This document shows, one piece after another, positions 26,437 to 35,070 of a DNA stretch of 64,000 nucleotides. How positions within the stretch are numbered: the stretch's first letter is position 1; every line of letters begins with the position of its first letter. A program made the translations under genes and the position numbers. The notes beneath the pieces are model-generated. The model did no database searches. It was not told the DNA's origin and worked only from the letters and a program-made list of their open reading frames with translations. Source of the stretch: Bacteroidaceae bacterium (GTDB lineage: Bacteria > Bacteroidota > Bacteroidia > Bacteroidales > Bacteroidaceae); the NCBI GenBank assembly GCA_017631315.1, contig JAGBTN010000016.1, forward strand, positions 124,001 through 188,000, in the 5' to 3' direction.

Positions 26437-27117
26437 GTGTCGGCAACCAAACAAGAATCTTCACAAATCAAATCGAAAGAGCGAGTCTCCCTGCACGGCG
26501 AAGTGTTTACTGCCGAGCGGGAAGTAAACGCCATGCTCGATCTTGTGGCAAGCGAATGTCTTCGTCCCGATTCCCGTTTCCTGGAACCGGCTTGTGGCGA
26601 CGGCAATTTCCTTTCTGCCATTCTCAAACGCAAACTCACCGAACTGAGGCGCAAGTACAAAAAGAGTCCACACGACTATGAGAAAATGGCTATTGTGGCT
26701 ATTGGTAGTCTTTATGGTGTGGACATCATGAACGACAATGTCATTGCATGCCGAGAACGCTTGTTTGGCATCTGGGATGCTGAGTATACCTGTCATTGCA
26801 AGGGTGAAACATCAGACGAGACGCGCGAGGCTGCCCGTTTCATCATCAGCCGAAACATCATCAACGGCAATGCACTGACGCTGATGTGCGTGGACTCTGT
26901 GGGCAAAGATACAAAAGCCCCTATTGTCTTTTCCGAATGGACATTGATAGGTGGCACGCAGATGCAGCGTTCCGACTACACCATGACAGACCTCCTGCTC
27001 TACAGCGAGGAGGGCACACTCTTTGCCGCCCTTACCGAGGAGCAGAAGGAGGAAGGCGGAGTATTCCTGAGAAGATACATTACCCACTATAAAAAGGTAC
27101 AAGAGTATGGAGAATAA
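26437..27117 (+). CDS. N6-methyltransferase-like protein without catalytic motif IV
   Basis: A 226-residue protein with a clear AdoMet-binding motif I, FLEPACGDGNFL (residues 48-59), as in adenine-N6 methyltransferases. No NPPY/DPPY motif is present: where it would be expected, the sequence reads through FSEWTLIGGTQMQRSDYT. It therefore looks like a methyltransferase half or a non-catalytic partner. The GTG start is supported by a strong Shine-Dalgarno. It overlaps the next gene, a complete methylase, by 11 bp, so the two products are probably made together and may form a complex. It opens an apparent four-gene restriction-modification-like operon. Confidence 0.75.
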   Translation: MSATKQESSQIKSKERVSLHGEVFTAEREVNAMLDLVASECLRPDSRFLEPACGDGNFLSAILKRKLTELRRKYKKSPHDYEKMAIVAIGSLYGVDIMNDNVIACRERLFGIWDAEYTCHCKGETSDETREAARFIISRNIINGNALTLMCVDSVGKDTKAPIVFSEWTLIGGTQMQRSDYTMTDLLLYSEEGTLFAALTEEQKEEGGVFLRRYITHYKKVQEYGE

Positions 27118-28639
27118 TTTGTTTCAAAGCGTTTATAATCCCGACGTCCTTTCGTGCATTGCCAATCTTAGCAACGATGAGGTGTTCACCCCTCCCGAAT
27201 TGGCAAACAAGATTATTGACATGCTCCCACAGGAGTTGTTCGAGAATCCCGACACCACGTTCCTCGATCCTTGTTGCAAGAGTGGAGTTTTCTTGCGTGA
27301 GATTGCCAAACGATTGATTAAAGGACTTGAACAACAGATTCCCGACCTTGAAAAGCGTATAGAGCATATATTCTCAAAGCAGTTGTTTGGTATTGCCATT
27401 ACGGAACTGACCAGCCTGTTGGCTCGACGCAGTGTGTATTGCAGCAAGTTCCCGAGCAGTGAGTTTTCTGCATATCAGTTCCCCGAGGACAAGCCACAGG
27501 GCAATATCATCTTCCAGCGCATAAAGCACAAATGGTATAACGGCAAATGTATCTATTGCGGTGCTTCGCAAAGCGAGTACGACCGTGGTAACGAACTTGA
27601 GACTCACGCATATCAATTTATCCACAACATAGACGTAAAGAAACTTTTCAATATGAAATTCGATGTGATTATAGGCAACCCACCGTATCAATTACAAGTG
27701 AATGAAAGTGGTAAGGGTTTAGGTGCAATTCCTCTGTATAACAAGTTTGTTGAACAGGCGATGAAACTTCAACCTCAATATCTAACTATGATTATTCCAT
27801 CGCGATGGTTCGCTGGCGGTGTAGGTCTTGATAAATTCAGACATAACATGTTATCAGATAAAAGAATTCGTAAAATTGTAGATTATACAGATTCTAAGGA
27901 ATGCTTTCCTGGAGTTGATTTAAATGGTGGTGCTTGTTATTTTCTATGGGATTCGTCTTATAATGGTGATTGTGATTTTACGAATATAACTAATAGAGTT
28001 TCGAGTAGTGCAATCAGAAATCTGAATGAATTTGATGTTTTTCTTCGTAGGAATGAGGCTGTAAGTATTGTACACAAAGTGTTATCATTTAATGAAACAA
28101 TGTTATCCAAAGAAGGAGGATGTAGCCCACAAACTCCATATGGATTACTTTCTACTTTTATTGGTAATACAAAGCGTATGCATAATGACGAACTTGAAGT
28201 ATTAAGTAGCAAGGGATGGATGTATATAGAAAGAAATGCTATAACAAAAGGAGTAGATAGTATTGGGAAATATAAAACTTTAATTTCTAAGCTATCCTGC
28301 GAACATGCTGGTAATCCAGATAAGAATGGTATGTACCGAGTTTTGAGTCGAATGGAAACTCTTAAACCAAATCAAATATGCACGCAATCGTACTTAATAT
28401 TATGCCCGACAAATACAGAAATAGAAAGTCAAAACCTACACACTTATTTAAGAACAAAGTTTGTTCGTTTCCTGATATTGCAGACATTAGTAGGAATGAA
28501 TATATCTATTAGCAATTTCAAATTTGTTCCATGGCTTAATTATAAAGAGACATGGACAGATGAAAAACTATACGCCAAATACGGATTAACAGATGAAGAG
28601 ATTGCCTTTATCGAATCAATGATACGTCCAATGGAGTGA
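27107..28639 (+). CDS. Eco57I-type adenine DNA methyltransferase with specificity region
   Basis: A 510-residue methylase of the Eco57I/TaqI class. AdoMet motif I is FLDPCCKSGVFL (residues 52-63), with an unusual CCK in place of the common glycine run. Catalytic motif IV is NPPYQ at 191-195. Between them a possible zinc site has CIYC (148-151), His167 and His173. The C-terminal half (about 230-510) is the target-recognition region and ends with LYAKYGLTDEEIAFIESMIR, typical of this class. From about 27700 the DNA becomes distinctly AT-rich, so the recognition part may have been exchanged by recombination. The enzyme should protect host DNA against the nuclease-helicase at 29109. Confidence 0.88.
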   Translation: MENNLFQSVYNPDVLSCIANLSNDEVFTPPELANKIIDMLPQELFENPDTTFLDPCCKSGVFLREIAKRLIKGLEQQIPDLEKRIEHIFSKQLFGIAITELTSLLARRSVYCSKFPSSEFSAYQFPEDKPQGNIIFQRIKHKWYNGKCIYCGASQSEYDRGNELETHAYQFIHNIDVKKLFNMKFDVIIGNPPYQLQVNESGKGLGAIPLYNKFVEQAMKLQPQYLTMIIPSRWFAGGVGLDKFRHNMLSDKRIRKIVDYTDSKECFPGVDLNGGACYFLWDSSYNGDCDFTNITNRVSSSAIRNLNEFDVFLRRNEAVSIVHKVLSFNETMLSKEGGCSPQTPYGLLSTFIGNTKRMHNDELEVLSSKGWMYIERNAITKGVDSIGKYKTLISKLSCEHAGNPDKNGMYRVLSRMETLKPNQICTQSYLILCPTNTEIESQNLHTYLRTKFVRFLILQTLVGMNISISNFKFVPWLNYKETWTDEKLYAKYGLTDEEIAFIESMIRPME

Positions 28640-28652
28640 CAAAATAAGCAGA

Positions 28653-29099
28653 ATGAATATGATAGAAGATTTTGTTTACGAATGGACAAAAAGAGCAGGA
28701 CAAGAAGAAACAGGTTCTTTGTTTCAATTTGTATGTTATTATATTGCTTTTAACCATTTGTATAGTGGATATATATATAATGATGGTCGTAATTTGAGTG
28801 AATTGACTTCAATGAAAGAGTATATTAAGGAGGTAGTGAACAGTCGTAAATTTAATCCATATGAAAAGCTCTCCTCTGAGAGTGAACTTTTGAAAGGTGT
28901 TTACTCAGAGAAATTGAATAAGGTAACGAGTGAAATAAAACTCCAGAATAGAAATATTGAAGAATTGTTTACGAGTATTTATTATGTACGTTGTAATCTT
29001 TTTCATGGTTCGAAATCAATGCATAGTGAGAGAAACAAAAAGTTAGTTCTTGATAGCTGTAAAGTTTTGAGTTCACTATTTGATGTTCTAAACGATTAA
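28653..29099 (+). CDS. HEPN-like protein in the restriction operon
   Basis: A 148-residue mostly helical protein. Near the C-terminus it has VRCNLFHGSK, in which Arg113 and His118 form the R-x4-H motif of HEPN domains, with the LFHG ending common in that superfamily. HEPN proteins are often RNases in toxin-antitoxin and defence systems; activity here is inference. It starts 13 bp after the methylase and ends 9 bp before the helicase gene, so it belongs to the operon. Its DNA is as AT-rich as the methylase recognition region and unlike the flanking genes, suggesting both came in together. An inert scaffold or specificity cofactor is the alternative. Confidence 0.65.
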   Translation: MNMIEDFVYEWTKRAGQEETGSLFQFVCYYIAFNHLYSGYIYNDGRNLSELTSMKEYIKEVVNSRKFNPYEKLSSESELLKGVYSEKLNKVTSEIKLQNRNIEELFTSIYYVRCNLFHGSKSMHSERNKKLVLDSCKVLSSLFDVLND

Positions 29100-29108
29100 T
29101 CTTAGTTT

Positions 29109-32015
29109 ATGCCAAACAACTTCTTCCCCCAACGCCCAACCGTTACTCCAACCATCTATGCTTATCGGCTCCTTGGAGTTGATACGCACAAAGGCTATCT
29201 GAAGGTTGGCTATACCGACCGCACCGCCAAGGAACGCATAGAGGAGCAGTTGCACACCAGCAAGGTGCAATACGAGATAGTGCTGGTTGAATCTGCCATG
29301 ACCAACGACGGTTCTTGCTTTATGGACAAGGATGTGCACAAGGTGCTTGAACGCAAAGGGTGTCGCAGGCTTAATCCGCTTGACAGGACAGACGAGTGGT
29401 TTAGGTGTACAGTCGCCGATGTAATGGCTGCAATCTTGTCGCTCCGCACAGGAACGGACAATGTGGACAGCAGGACACAGGACTTCGCCATGCGACCCGA
29501 GCAGTTTCGTGCTGTGGAGCAGACAAAAACGCATTTTGAACAGGCACTGAAGGAAGAACCCAACCGCATACCCAAGTTCCTATGGAATGCCAAGATGCGC
29601 TTCGGCAAGACCTTTGCCAGTTATCAGTTGGCAAAGAAGATGGGCTTGTCACGCATATTGATTCTTACATTTAAGCCCGCTGTTGAATCGGCTTGGCGTG
29701 AAGACCTTGTGTCGCACATGGACTTTGAAGGTTGGCAATATATCTCTAATAAAGATGCCAAAAACAACAACCTAAACATCGACCAAGAGTTCAAGCGTGC
29801 CGATAAGTCAAAGCCGATTGTCGTGTTTGGTTCGTTCCAAGACCTGCTTGGCACAAACGAAAGTGGCGGCATAAAGACAAAGAACGAATTCATCCACTCC
29901 ACCAACTGGGACTTGGTGATATTCGACGAATACCATTTCGGAGCTTGGAGGGAAAGGGCAAAAGAATTGTTCCAAAAAGAAGACGAAGAAGATGCCGTAG
30001 ACTTTGATGCAGAGAAATATCAAAAGGAAGAAGCAAACAATGCCATAAACGAATCGTGGTTGCCAATCTCCACAAAGTATTATCTCTTCTTGTCGGGAAC
30101 TCCGTTCCGTGCCATAAACAATGGTGAGTTTATCGAGGAGCAGATTTTCAACTGGACTTACAGCGATGAGCAACGAGCCAAAGCAGAATGGAAAGGGAGC
30201 GGTAACCCTTATCTCGCCTTGCCACGAATGGTAATGCTTACCTATCGTATGCCCGACGAGATACAAGAGGTTGCCAAGCAAGGCGAGTTTGATGAGTTCG
30301 ACCTAAATCTGTTCTTTGCAGCAGAGGGCAAAGGAGAACAGGCTCGCTTCAAGTATGAGAATGAGGTGCAAAAGTGGTTAGACCTTATTCGTGGCGGTTA
30401 CTTGCCTGCAAGTGTCGATGACTTGAAACTCGGACAAGACAAGCGGCCACCAATGCCGTTCAGCGACACAAGGTTGCTCAATGTGCTTTCGCATACATTG
30501 TGGTTCCTGCCCAATGTGGCATCATGCTTTGCTATGGCAAACCTGTTGGCACAGAAGCAGAACAAATTCTACCACGACTATAAAGTGATAGTATGTGCAG
30601 GAACAGCAGCCGGCATCGGTCTTGACGCGCTGCACCCTGTTCAAGCCAACATGGGAGACCCATTGGAGACAAAGACCATTACGCTCACTTGCGGTAAACT
30701 GACAACAGGTGTAACTGTGAAGCCCTGGACAGGAATCTTCATGCTCCGCAATCTGAAAAGCCCTGAAACCTATTTCCAGGCTGCATTCCGCGTGCAAAGC
30801 CCTTGGGAGGTGAAGAATGAAGAGGGAAGCAAAACCATAATGAAGAATGAGTGCTATGTGTTCGACTTTGCACTTGATAGAGCCTTGCGACAAATATCCG
30901 ACTACAGTTGCCGCTTGGATATAAACGAAAGCAATCCCGAAGCAAAGGTTGGCGAGTTCATAAAGTTCCTGCCTGTATTGGCTTACGACGGCAGCAGCAT
31001 GAAAGAAGTCGATGCACAGGACATTCTTGATATTGCTTTGGCAGGCACATCGGCAACACTACTTGCAAAACGTTGGGAGTCGGCTCTGCTTGTCAATGTA
31101 GATAACGACACTCTTAAACGCCTGCTTGCAAGCCCCGAAGCAATGAAAGCCTTGATGAATATAGAAGGCTTCCGAAACCTTAATAATGACCTCACTACTA
31201 TTATCAATAAATCGGAGGCTGTCAAGAAGGCGAAGAAAGAAAATCCTGACCCAACACCAAAGGAGAAGAAAGAACTTTCTGCCGAAGAGAAGGAAATGAA
31301 GAGCAAACGCAAACAGATTCAAGAGAAACTGATAAAGTTTGCCACCCGAATTCCTGTATTTATGTACTTGACCGACTATCGTGAACGATGTCTTAAAGAT
31401 GTTATCACGCAGTTAGAGCCCGGCTTGTTCAAAAAGGTTACAGGTTTGAGTGTAGAGGATTTCAATATGCTTTGCTCGCTTGGTGTATTCAACGCACCAT
31501 TGATGAATGACGCAATCTTCAAGTTCAAACGTTACGAGGATGCAAGCCTTACCTACACAGGCATTAACAAACATTCCAACGACGAGGTCGGCGGTTGGGA
31601 CACAACCATACGCAGAACACAGTATGAAAAATTGTTCTACAATCAGCAATCATCAATGACCGCTATAGATTATAGTGCGTATTCCAGAAGTAACGAACCC
31701 GTCGAGAACAAACGAACAGAGCAGCCAAGAATAGCAGTAAAGGTAGAACAGACTCAACCTGCGCCCATTATTCAACCACAACCGACAAAAACAACTGTTG
31801 CTGAAAGCGTTTCACAAGAGAAACAAACAGAGAATGACCTCGAAAGCAAATTAGAATCAATAGGCATTGACAGTACTGTTGTTCACAAGAAATTCGGGAA
31901 AGGAACGGTTGTAAAATTCAACAAGAACGAAAAGTTTATCCATATAAAATTTACTCTTGGCGAAAAGAAATTCATCTTCCCCGATGCTTTCCTGATGGGA
32001 TTCTTGGAAATATAA
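29109..32015 (+). CDS. GIY-YIG nuclease / SF2 helicase fusion (restriction subunit)
   Basis: A 968-residue protein. Residues about 15-100 form a GIY-YIG-like nuclease domain (IYAYRLLGVDTHKG, then LKVGYTDRTAKERIEEQL). An SF2 helicase follows: Walker A variant NAKMRFGKTF near 158, the DEAD-type box FDEYHFG near 271, motif III SGTPFR near 329, and motif VI QAAFRVQ near 558. After a charged linker (about 700-760) and a further region, the last 50 residues (VVHKKFGKGTVVKF...) resemble the SH3-like tail of UvrD-type helicases. By analogy with type I/III systems it would move on and cut unmethylated DNA. It is the last gene of the operon, and its base composition returns to that of the first methylase gene. 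Confidence 0.82.
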   Translation: MPNNFFPQRPTVTPTIYAYRLLGVDTHKGYLKVGYTDRTAKERIEEQLHTSKVQYEIVLVESAMTNDGSCFMDKDVHKVLERKGCRRLNPLDRTDEWFRCTVADVMAAILSLRTGTDNVDSRTQDFAMRPEQFRAVEQTKTHFEQALKEEPNRIPKFLWNAKMRFGKTFASYQLAKKMGLSRILILTFKPAVESAWREDLVSHMDFEGWQYISNKDAKNNNLNIDQEFKRADKSKPIVVFGSFQDLLGTNESGGIKTKNEFIHSTNWDLVIFDEYHFGAWRERAKELFQKEDEEDAVDFDAEKYQKEEANNAINESWLPISTKYYLFLSGTPFRAINNGEFIEEQIFNWTYSDEQRAKAEWKGSGNPYLALPRMVMLTYRMPDEIQEVAKQGEFDEFDLNLFFAAEGKGEQARFKYENEVQKWLDLIRGGYLPASVDDLKLGQDKRPPMPFSDTRLLNVLSHTLWFLPNVASCFAMANLLAQKQNKFYHDYKVIVCAGTAAGIGLDALHPVQANMGDPLETKTITLTCGKLTTGVTVKPWTGIFMLRNLKSPETYFQAAFRVQSPWEVKNEEGSKTIMKNECYVFDFALDRALRQISDYSCRLDINESNPEAKVGEFIKFLPVLAYDGSSMKEVDAQDILDIALAGTSATLLAKRWESALLVNVDNDTLKRLLASPEAMKALMNIEGFRNLNNDLTTIINKSEAVKKAKKENPDPTPKEKKELSAEEKEMKSKRKQIQEKLIKFATRIPVFMYLTDYRERCLKDVITQLEPGLFKKVTGLSVEDFNMLCSLGVFNAPLMNDAIFKFKRYEDASLTYTGINKHSNDEVGGWDTTIRRTQYEKLFYNQQSSMTAIDYSAYSRSNEPVENKRTEQPRIAVKVEQTQPAPIIQPQPTKTTVAESVSQEKQTENDLESKLESIGIDSTVVHKKFGKGTVVKFNKNEKFIHIKFTLGEKKFIFPDAFLMGFLEI

Positions 32016-32083
32016 AGATAATTCACATTATAATAATATAGATACAAGACAAGAAGGAATAATCTTAAATTCTCAACAAACAT

Positions 32084-32114
32084 TTTGCTATTTCGGGAAA
32101 ATGTCGTAACTTTG
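32084..32114 (+). promoter_or_regulatory. Promoter of rplY operon
   Basis: TTTG 32084-32087, 19-nt spacer, TAACTTTG 32107-32114: a full Bacteroidetes promoter, 77 nt before the rplY ATG. Confidence 0.8.
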
Positions 32115-32191
32115 CCGCGCTTTTTAGCCGTGTGATGGCGAATTAAGCACAGAAAACTTAATTTATAGTAACACAAAAACATTTAAACACA

Positions 32192-32782
32192 ATGAAAAGT
32201 ATTGACGTAAAAGGTACAGCCCGCACCGCTACCGGTAAGAAGGCTTGTCGCGACATCCGCAAGGCTGGCGCAGTTCCCTGCAACCTCTATGGCGAAGCTA
32301 TGGAAAACGGTAAGCCCGCTGCTCTGAGCTTCACTGCTACTCAGGAAGAACTCCGCAAGCTCGTTTACTCTCCCGACATCTACAGCGTAAACCTCAACAT
32401 CGACGGCAAAGAGTGCAAGGCTATCATGAAGGAGCTCCAGTTCCACCCCGTAACTGACCGCCTGCTCCACGTTGACTTCTATGAAATCACCGAGACTAAG
32501 CCCATCGTAATGGAAGTTCCCATTAAGTTGAACGGTTTGGCTGAAGGTGTGAAGGCTGGTGGTAAGCTCGCTGCAAGCGTACGCAAACTTAAGGTTCGCG
32601 CTCCCTATACAGCAATTCCCGAGCACCTCAACATCGACGTTACCAACCTCGGCTTGGGTAAAACCATCAAGGTTGCTGAACTCAGCTTCGAGGGCCTCGA
32701 AATGGTTACCAGTCCCAGCGTTGTTGTTTGCCAGGTTAAGATGACCAGAAGCGCAAGAAGTGCTGCTTCTAAGAGCGAATAA
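32192..32782 (+). CDS. rplY: 50S ribosomal protein bL25 (Ctc/TL5 long form)
   Basis: bL25 binds 5S rRNA in the large subunit. This is the 196-residue long form: an N-terminal L25 domain ([24 protein letters not shown]) and a C-terminal TL5/CTC domain ([26 protein letters not shown]). The coding sequence uses a narrow, highly expressed codon set. It leads the apparent rplY-pth-pepT-hslR-dnaG operon and has its own strong promoter at 32084. Confidence 0.95.
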   Translation: MKSIDVKGTARTATGKKACRDIRKAGAVPCNLYGEAMENGKPAALSFTATQEELRKLVYSPDIYSVNLNIDGKECKAIMKELQFHPVTDRLLHVDFYEITETKPIVMEVPIKLNGLAEGVKAGGKLAASVRKLKVRAPYTAIPEHLNIDVTNLGLGKTIKVAELSFEGLEMVTSPSVVVCQVKMTRSARSAASKSE

Positions 32783-32805
32783 TCTGCCGCAAGAAAAGAC
32801 ATAGA

Positions 32806-33369
32806 ATGAAATACCTCATTGTAGGATTGGGTAACATCGGCTCTGAGTACGATGGCACCCGCCACAATATCGGATTCAGAGTATTGGACGCCCTCGCTAA
32901 GGCGTCCAATACTGCTTTTGAAGACCGCCGATATGGTTTCGTAGCCCACATGCGTGTAAAGAACGCAGAACTGGTACTGCTCAAGCCGTCCACCTATATG
33001 AACCTCTCTGGCAATGCTGTCCGTTACTGGCTCTTGCAGGAGAAGATTCCTGTAGAGAATATGCTGGTCGTTGTGGATGACCTTAGCCTGCCCGTTGGTG
33101 CAATACGCATCAGGAAAGGAGGCAGCGACGGTGGACACAACGGGCTGAAGCACATCGCACAGATGCTGGGCGGGCAAGGATACAACAGACTACGCTTCGG
33201 CATTGGCAACGACTTCCCACGTGGTGCTCAAGTTGATTTCGTATTGAGCCGTTTCTGTGCCGAAGACGAACAAACCGTCAACGAGAAGGCTCTCGTGGCC
33301 TGTGATGCCATCAAAGCCTTTGCCTTGAGCGGCATACAGTTTGCAATGTGCAACTATAATAATAAATAG
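32806..33369 (+). CDS. pth: Peptidyl-tRNA hydrolase
   Basis: Pth releases peptides from peptidyl-tRNAs that drop off the ribosome. At 187 residues it has normal size. The N-terminal motif [19 protein letters not shown] contains the conserved Asn and the catalytic His, and [11 protein letters not shown] carries the catalytic Asp. It lies 23 bp after rplY, the usual neighbour in Bacteroidetes. A perfect 12-bp hairpin sits inside the coding region at 32881-32912. Confidence 0.95.
   Translation: MKYLIVGLGNIGSEYDGTRHNIGFRVLDALAKASNTAFEDRRYGFVAHMRVKNAELVLLKPSTYMNLSGNAVRYWLLQEKIPVENMLVVVDDLSLPVGAIRIRKGGSDGGHNGLKHIAQMLGGQGYNRLRFGIGNDFPRGAQVDFVLSRFCAEDEQTVNEKALVACDAIKAFALSGIQFAMCNYNNK
32881..32912. 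repeat. Perfect 12-bp inverted repeat inside pth
   Basis: GTATTGGACGCC (32881-32892) and its exact reverse complement (32901-32912) with an 8-nt loop, starting at base 76 of the pth coding region. It encodes residues about 26-36 and could form a strong mRNA hairpin early in the gene. Confidence 0.85.
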
Positions 33370-33374
33370 GAGTT

Positions 33375-34601
33375 ATGGAATTAGTAGAAAGATTTCTCCG
33401 ATACGTCAGTTTCGACACACAAAGCAGCGAAGAAAACGAGGCGCAATGCCCCAGTACTGAAAAGCAACTGGCTCTGGCAGAATACCTGCGCGATGAACTC
33501 CAAACAATCGGCCTCACAGAAGTCGAACTGGACAAGAATGGCTATGTCTATGCCACACTGCCTGCAAACACTGACAAGCAAGTGCCCACAATCGGCTTCA
33601 TCGCCCACATGGACACAAGCCCCGACTGCAGCGGTGCGAACATCAAGCCACGCATTATAGAAAACTACGACGGCCAGGACATCGTGCTCTGCAAGGAAGA
33701 CAACATCGTAACGACAGTCAGCCAGTTTCCCGAACTCAAGGAACACATCGGCGAAGACCTTATCGTTACCGACGGTCACACACTCCTTGGTGCAGACGAC
33801 AAAGCCGGCATTGCCGAGATAGTGACTGCGATGACTTACCTGATGGCACATCCGGAAATCAAACACGGCAAGATTCGTGTCGCCTTCAATCCTGACGAGG
33901 AGATTGGTGCCGGAGCACATCTCTTCGACGTTGAGAAGTTCGGCTGCGAATGGGCTTACACGATGGACGGCAGCGAAGTAGGCGAATTGGAATATGAAAA
34001 CTTCAACGCTGCTGCTGCAAAGATTCACATCAAAGGCTGCAACGTACACCCCGGTTATGCGAAAGGCAAGATGAAAAACGCCTGCATCATCGCTAACGAG
34101 TTTGCCGCCATGATGCCTGAAAACGAAAGGCCCGAAACGACAGAAGGCTACATGGGTTTCTTCCATCTGACAAACATGAGTGGCACCGTAGAGGAGGCAC
34201 AACTGTCATACATCATCCGCGACCACAATAGCGGCATCTTCCAACTTCGCAAACAGGTTGTACTCGACATCGCAGAGAAACTGAACGCCAAATACGGACA
34301 AGACACCGTAACGACCGAAGTGAAAGACCAGTACTTCAATATGCTGAGCCAACTGCAGGACAAGCCTCAAGTGACAGACATCGCTAAGAAGGCTATCACG
34401 GAAGCCTGCGGTTTCTGCAATGTTGTCCCCATTCGTGGAGGCACGGACGGTGCACAACTCAGTTTCAAAGGACTGCCCTGCCCCAACATCTTTGCAGGAG
34501 GCCTCAACTTCCACGGACGACATGAGTTTGTCCCAATACAGAGTATGGAGAAAGCAATGATGACCGTTGTGAACATCTGTCGCATCACAGCAGAACAATA
34601 A
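33375..34601 (+). CDS. pepT: Peptidase T (tripeptide aminopeptidase)
   Basis: A 408-residue M20-family dizinc aminopeptidase that removes the N-terminal residue from tripeptides in the cytoplasm. Metal-binding and catalytic motifs are visible: [56 protein letters not shown] and [13 protein letters not shown]. It starts 5 bp after pth and ends 3 bp before hslR, so it is within the operon. Confidence 0.95.
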   Translation: MELVERFLRYVSFDTQSSEENEAQCPSTEKQLALAEYLRDELQTIGLTEVELDKNGYVYATLPANTDKQVPTIGFIAHMDTSPDCSGANIKPRIIENYDGQDIVLCKEDNIVTTVSQFPELKEHIGEDLIVTDGHTLLGADDKAGIAEIVTAMTYLMAHPEIKHGKIRVAFNPDEEIGAGAHLFDVEKFGCEWAYTMDGSEVGELEYENFNAAAAKIHIKGCNVHPGYAKGKMKNACIIANEFAAMMPENERPETTEGYMGFFHLTNMSGTVEEAQLSYIIRDHNSGIFQLRKQVVLDIAEKLNAKYGQDTVTTEVKDQYFNMLSQLQDKPQVTDIAKKAITEACGFCNVVPIRGGTDGAQLSFKGLPCPNIFAGGLNFHGRHEFVPIQSMEKAMMTVVNICRITAEQ

Positions 34602-34604
34602 ACA

Positions 34605-35042
34605 ATGGCAAACACGGAAGCACGGATAGACAAATGGCTCTGGGCTGCACGCATCTTCAAGACGCGCTCCATAGCTGCTGCTGCTTGCAAGAAAGGGCAA
34701 GTAAGCATGAACGGCGCACAAATAAAGGCCAGCCGCACAATCAAGGCTGGCGATGTTGTAAGTGTACGCAAGTCGCCTATCACATATAGTTTCCGAGTCC
34801 TACAACCCATAGAGAGAAGAGTCGGCGCCAAACTCATTCCCGAAGTGCTCGTCGACGTCACAGCGCCCGACCAATACGAACTTCTCGAAATGAGCAAGAT
34901 TAGCGGCTTTATCGGTAGAGCCAAAGGAACCGGTCGCCCAACGAAGAAAGAACGCCGCAGCCTCGATGACTTCCGAGAAGATGTACCCGAGTTCTTCGGC
35001 GATTTTGAGTTCGACCTTGACGACAGCGAGGATGACTTATAA
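34605..35042 (+). CDS. hslR: S4-domain RNA-binding protein (Hsp15/HslR-like)
   Basis: A 145-residue protein with an N-terminal S4 domain (RIDKWLWAARIFKTRS...CKKGQVSMNG). In E. coli, Hsp15 binds 50S subunits carrying stalled nascent chains. The C-terminal third is long for the family, with a basic part (GRPTKKERRSL) followed by an acidic tail (DFEFDLDDSEDDL). It is 3 bp after pepT, together with pth and rplY, which fits a role in ribosome rescue. Confidence 0.88.
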   Translation: MANTEARIDKWLWAARIFKTRSIAAAACKKGQVSMNGAQIKASRTIKAGDVVSVRKSPITYSFRVLQPIERRVGAKLIPEVLVDVTAPDQYELLEMSKISGFIGRAKGTGRPTKKERRSLDDFREDVPEFFGDFEFDLDDSEDDL

Positions 35043-35070
35043 ACCGTAAATTGTCAAAAAGTAAATCTTC

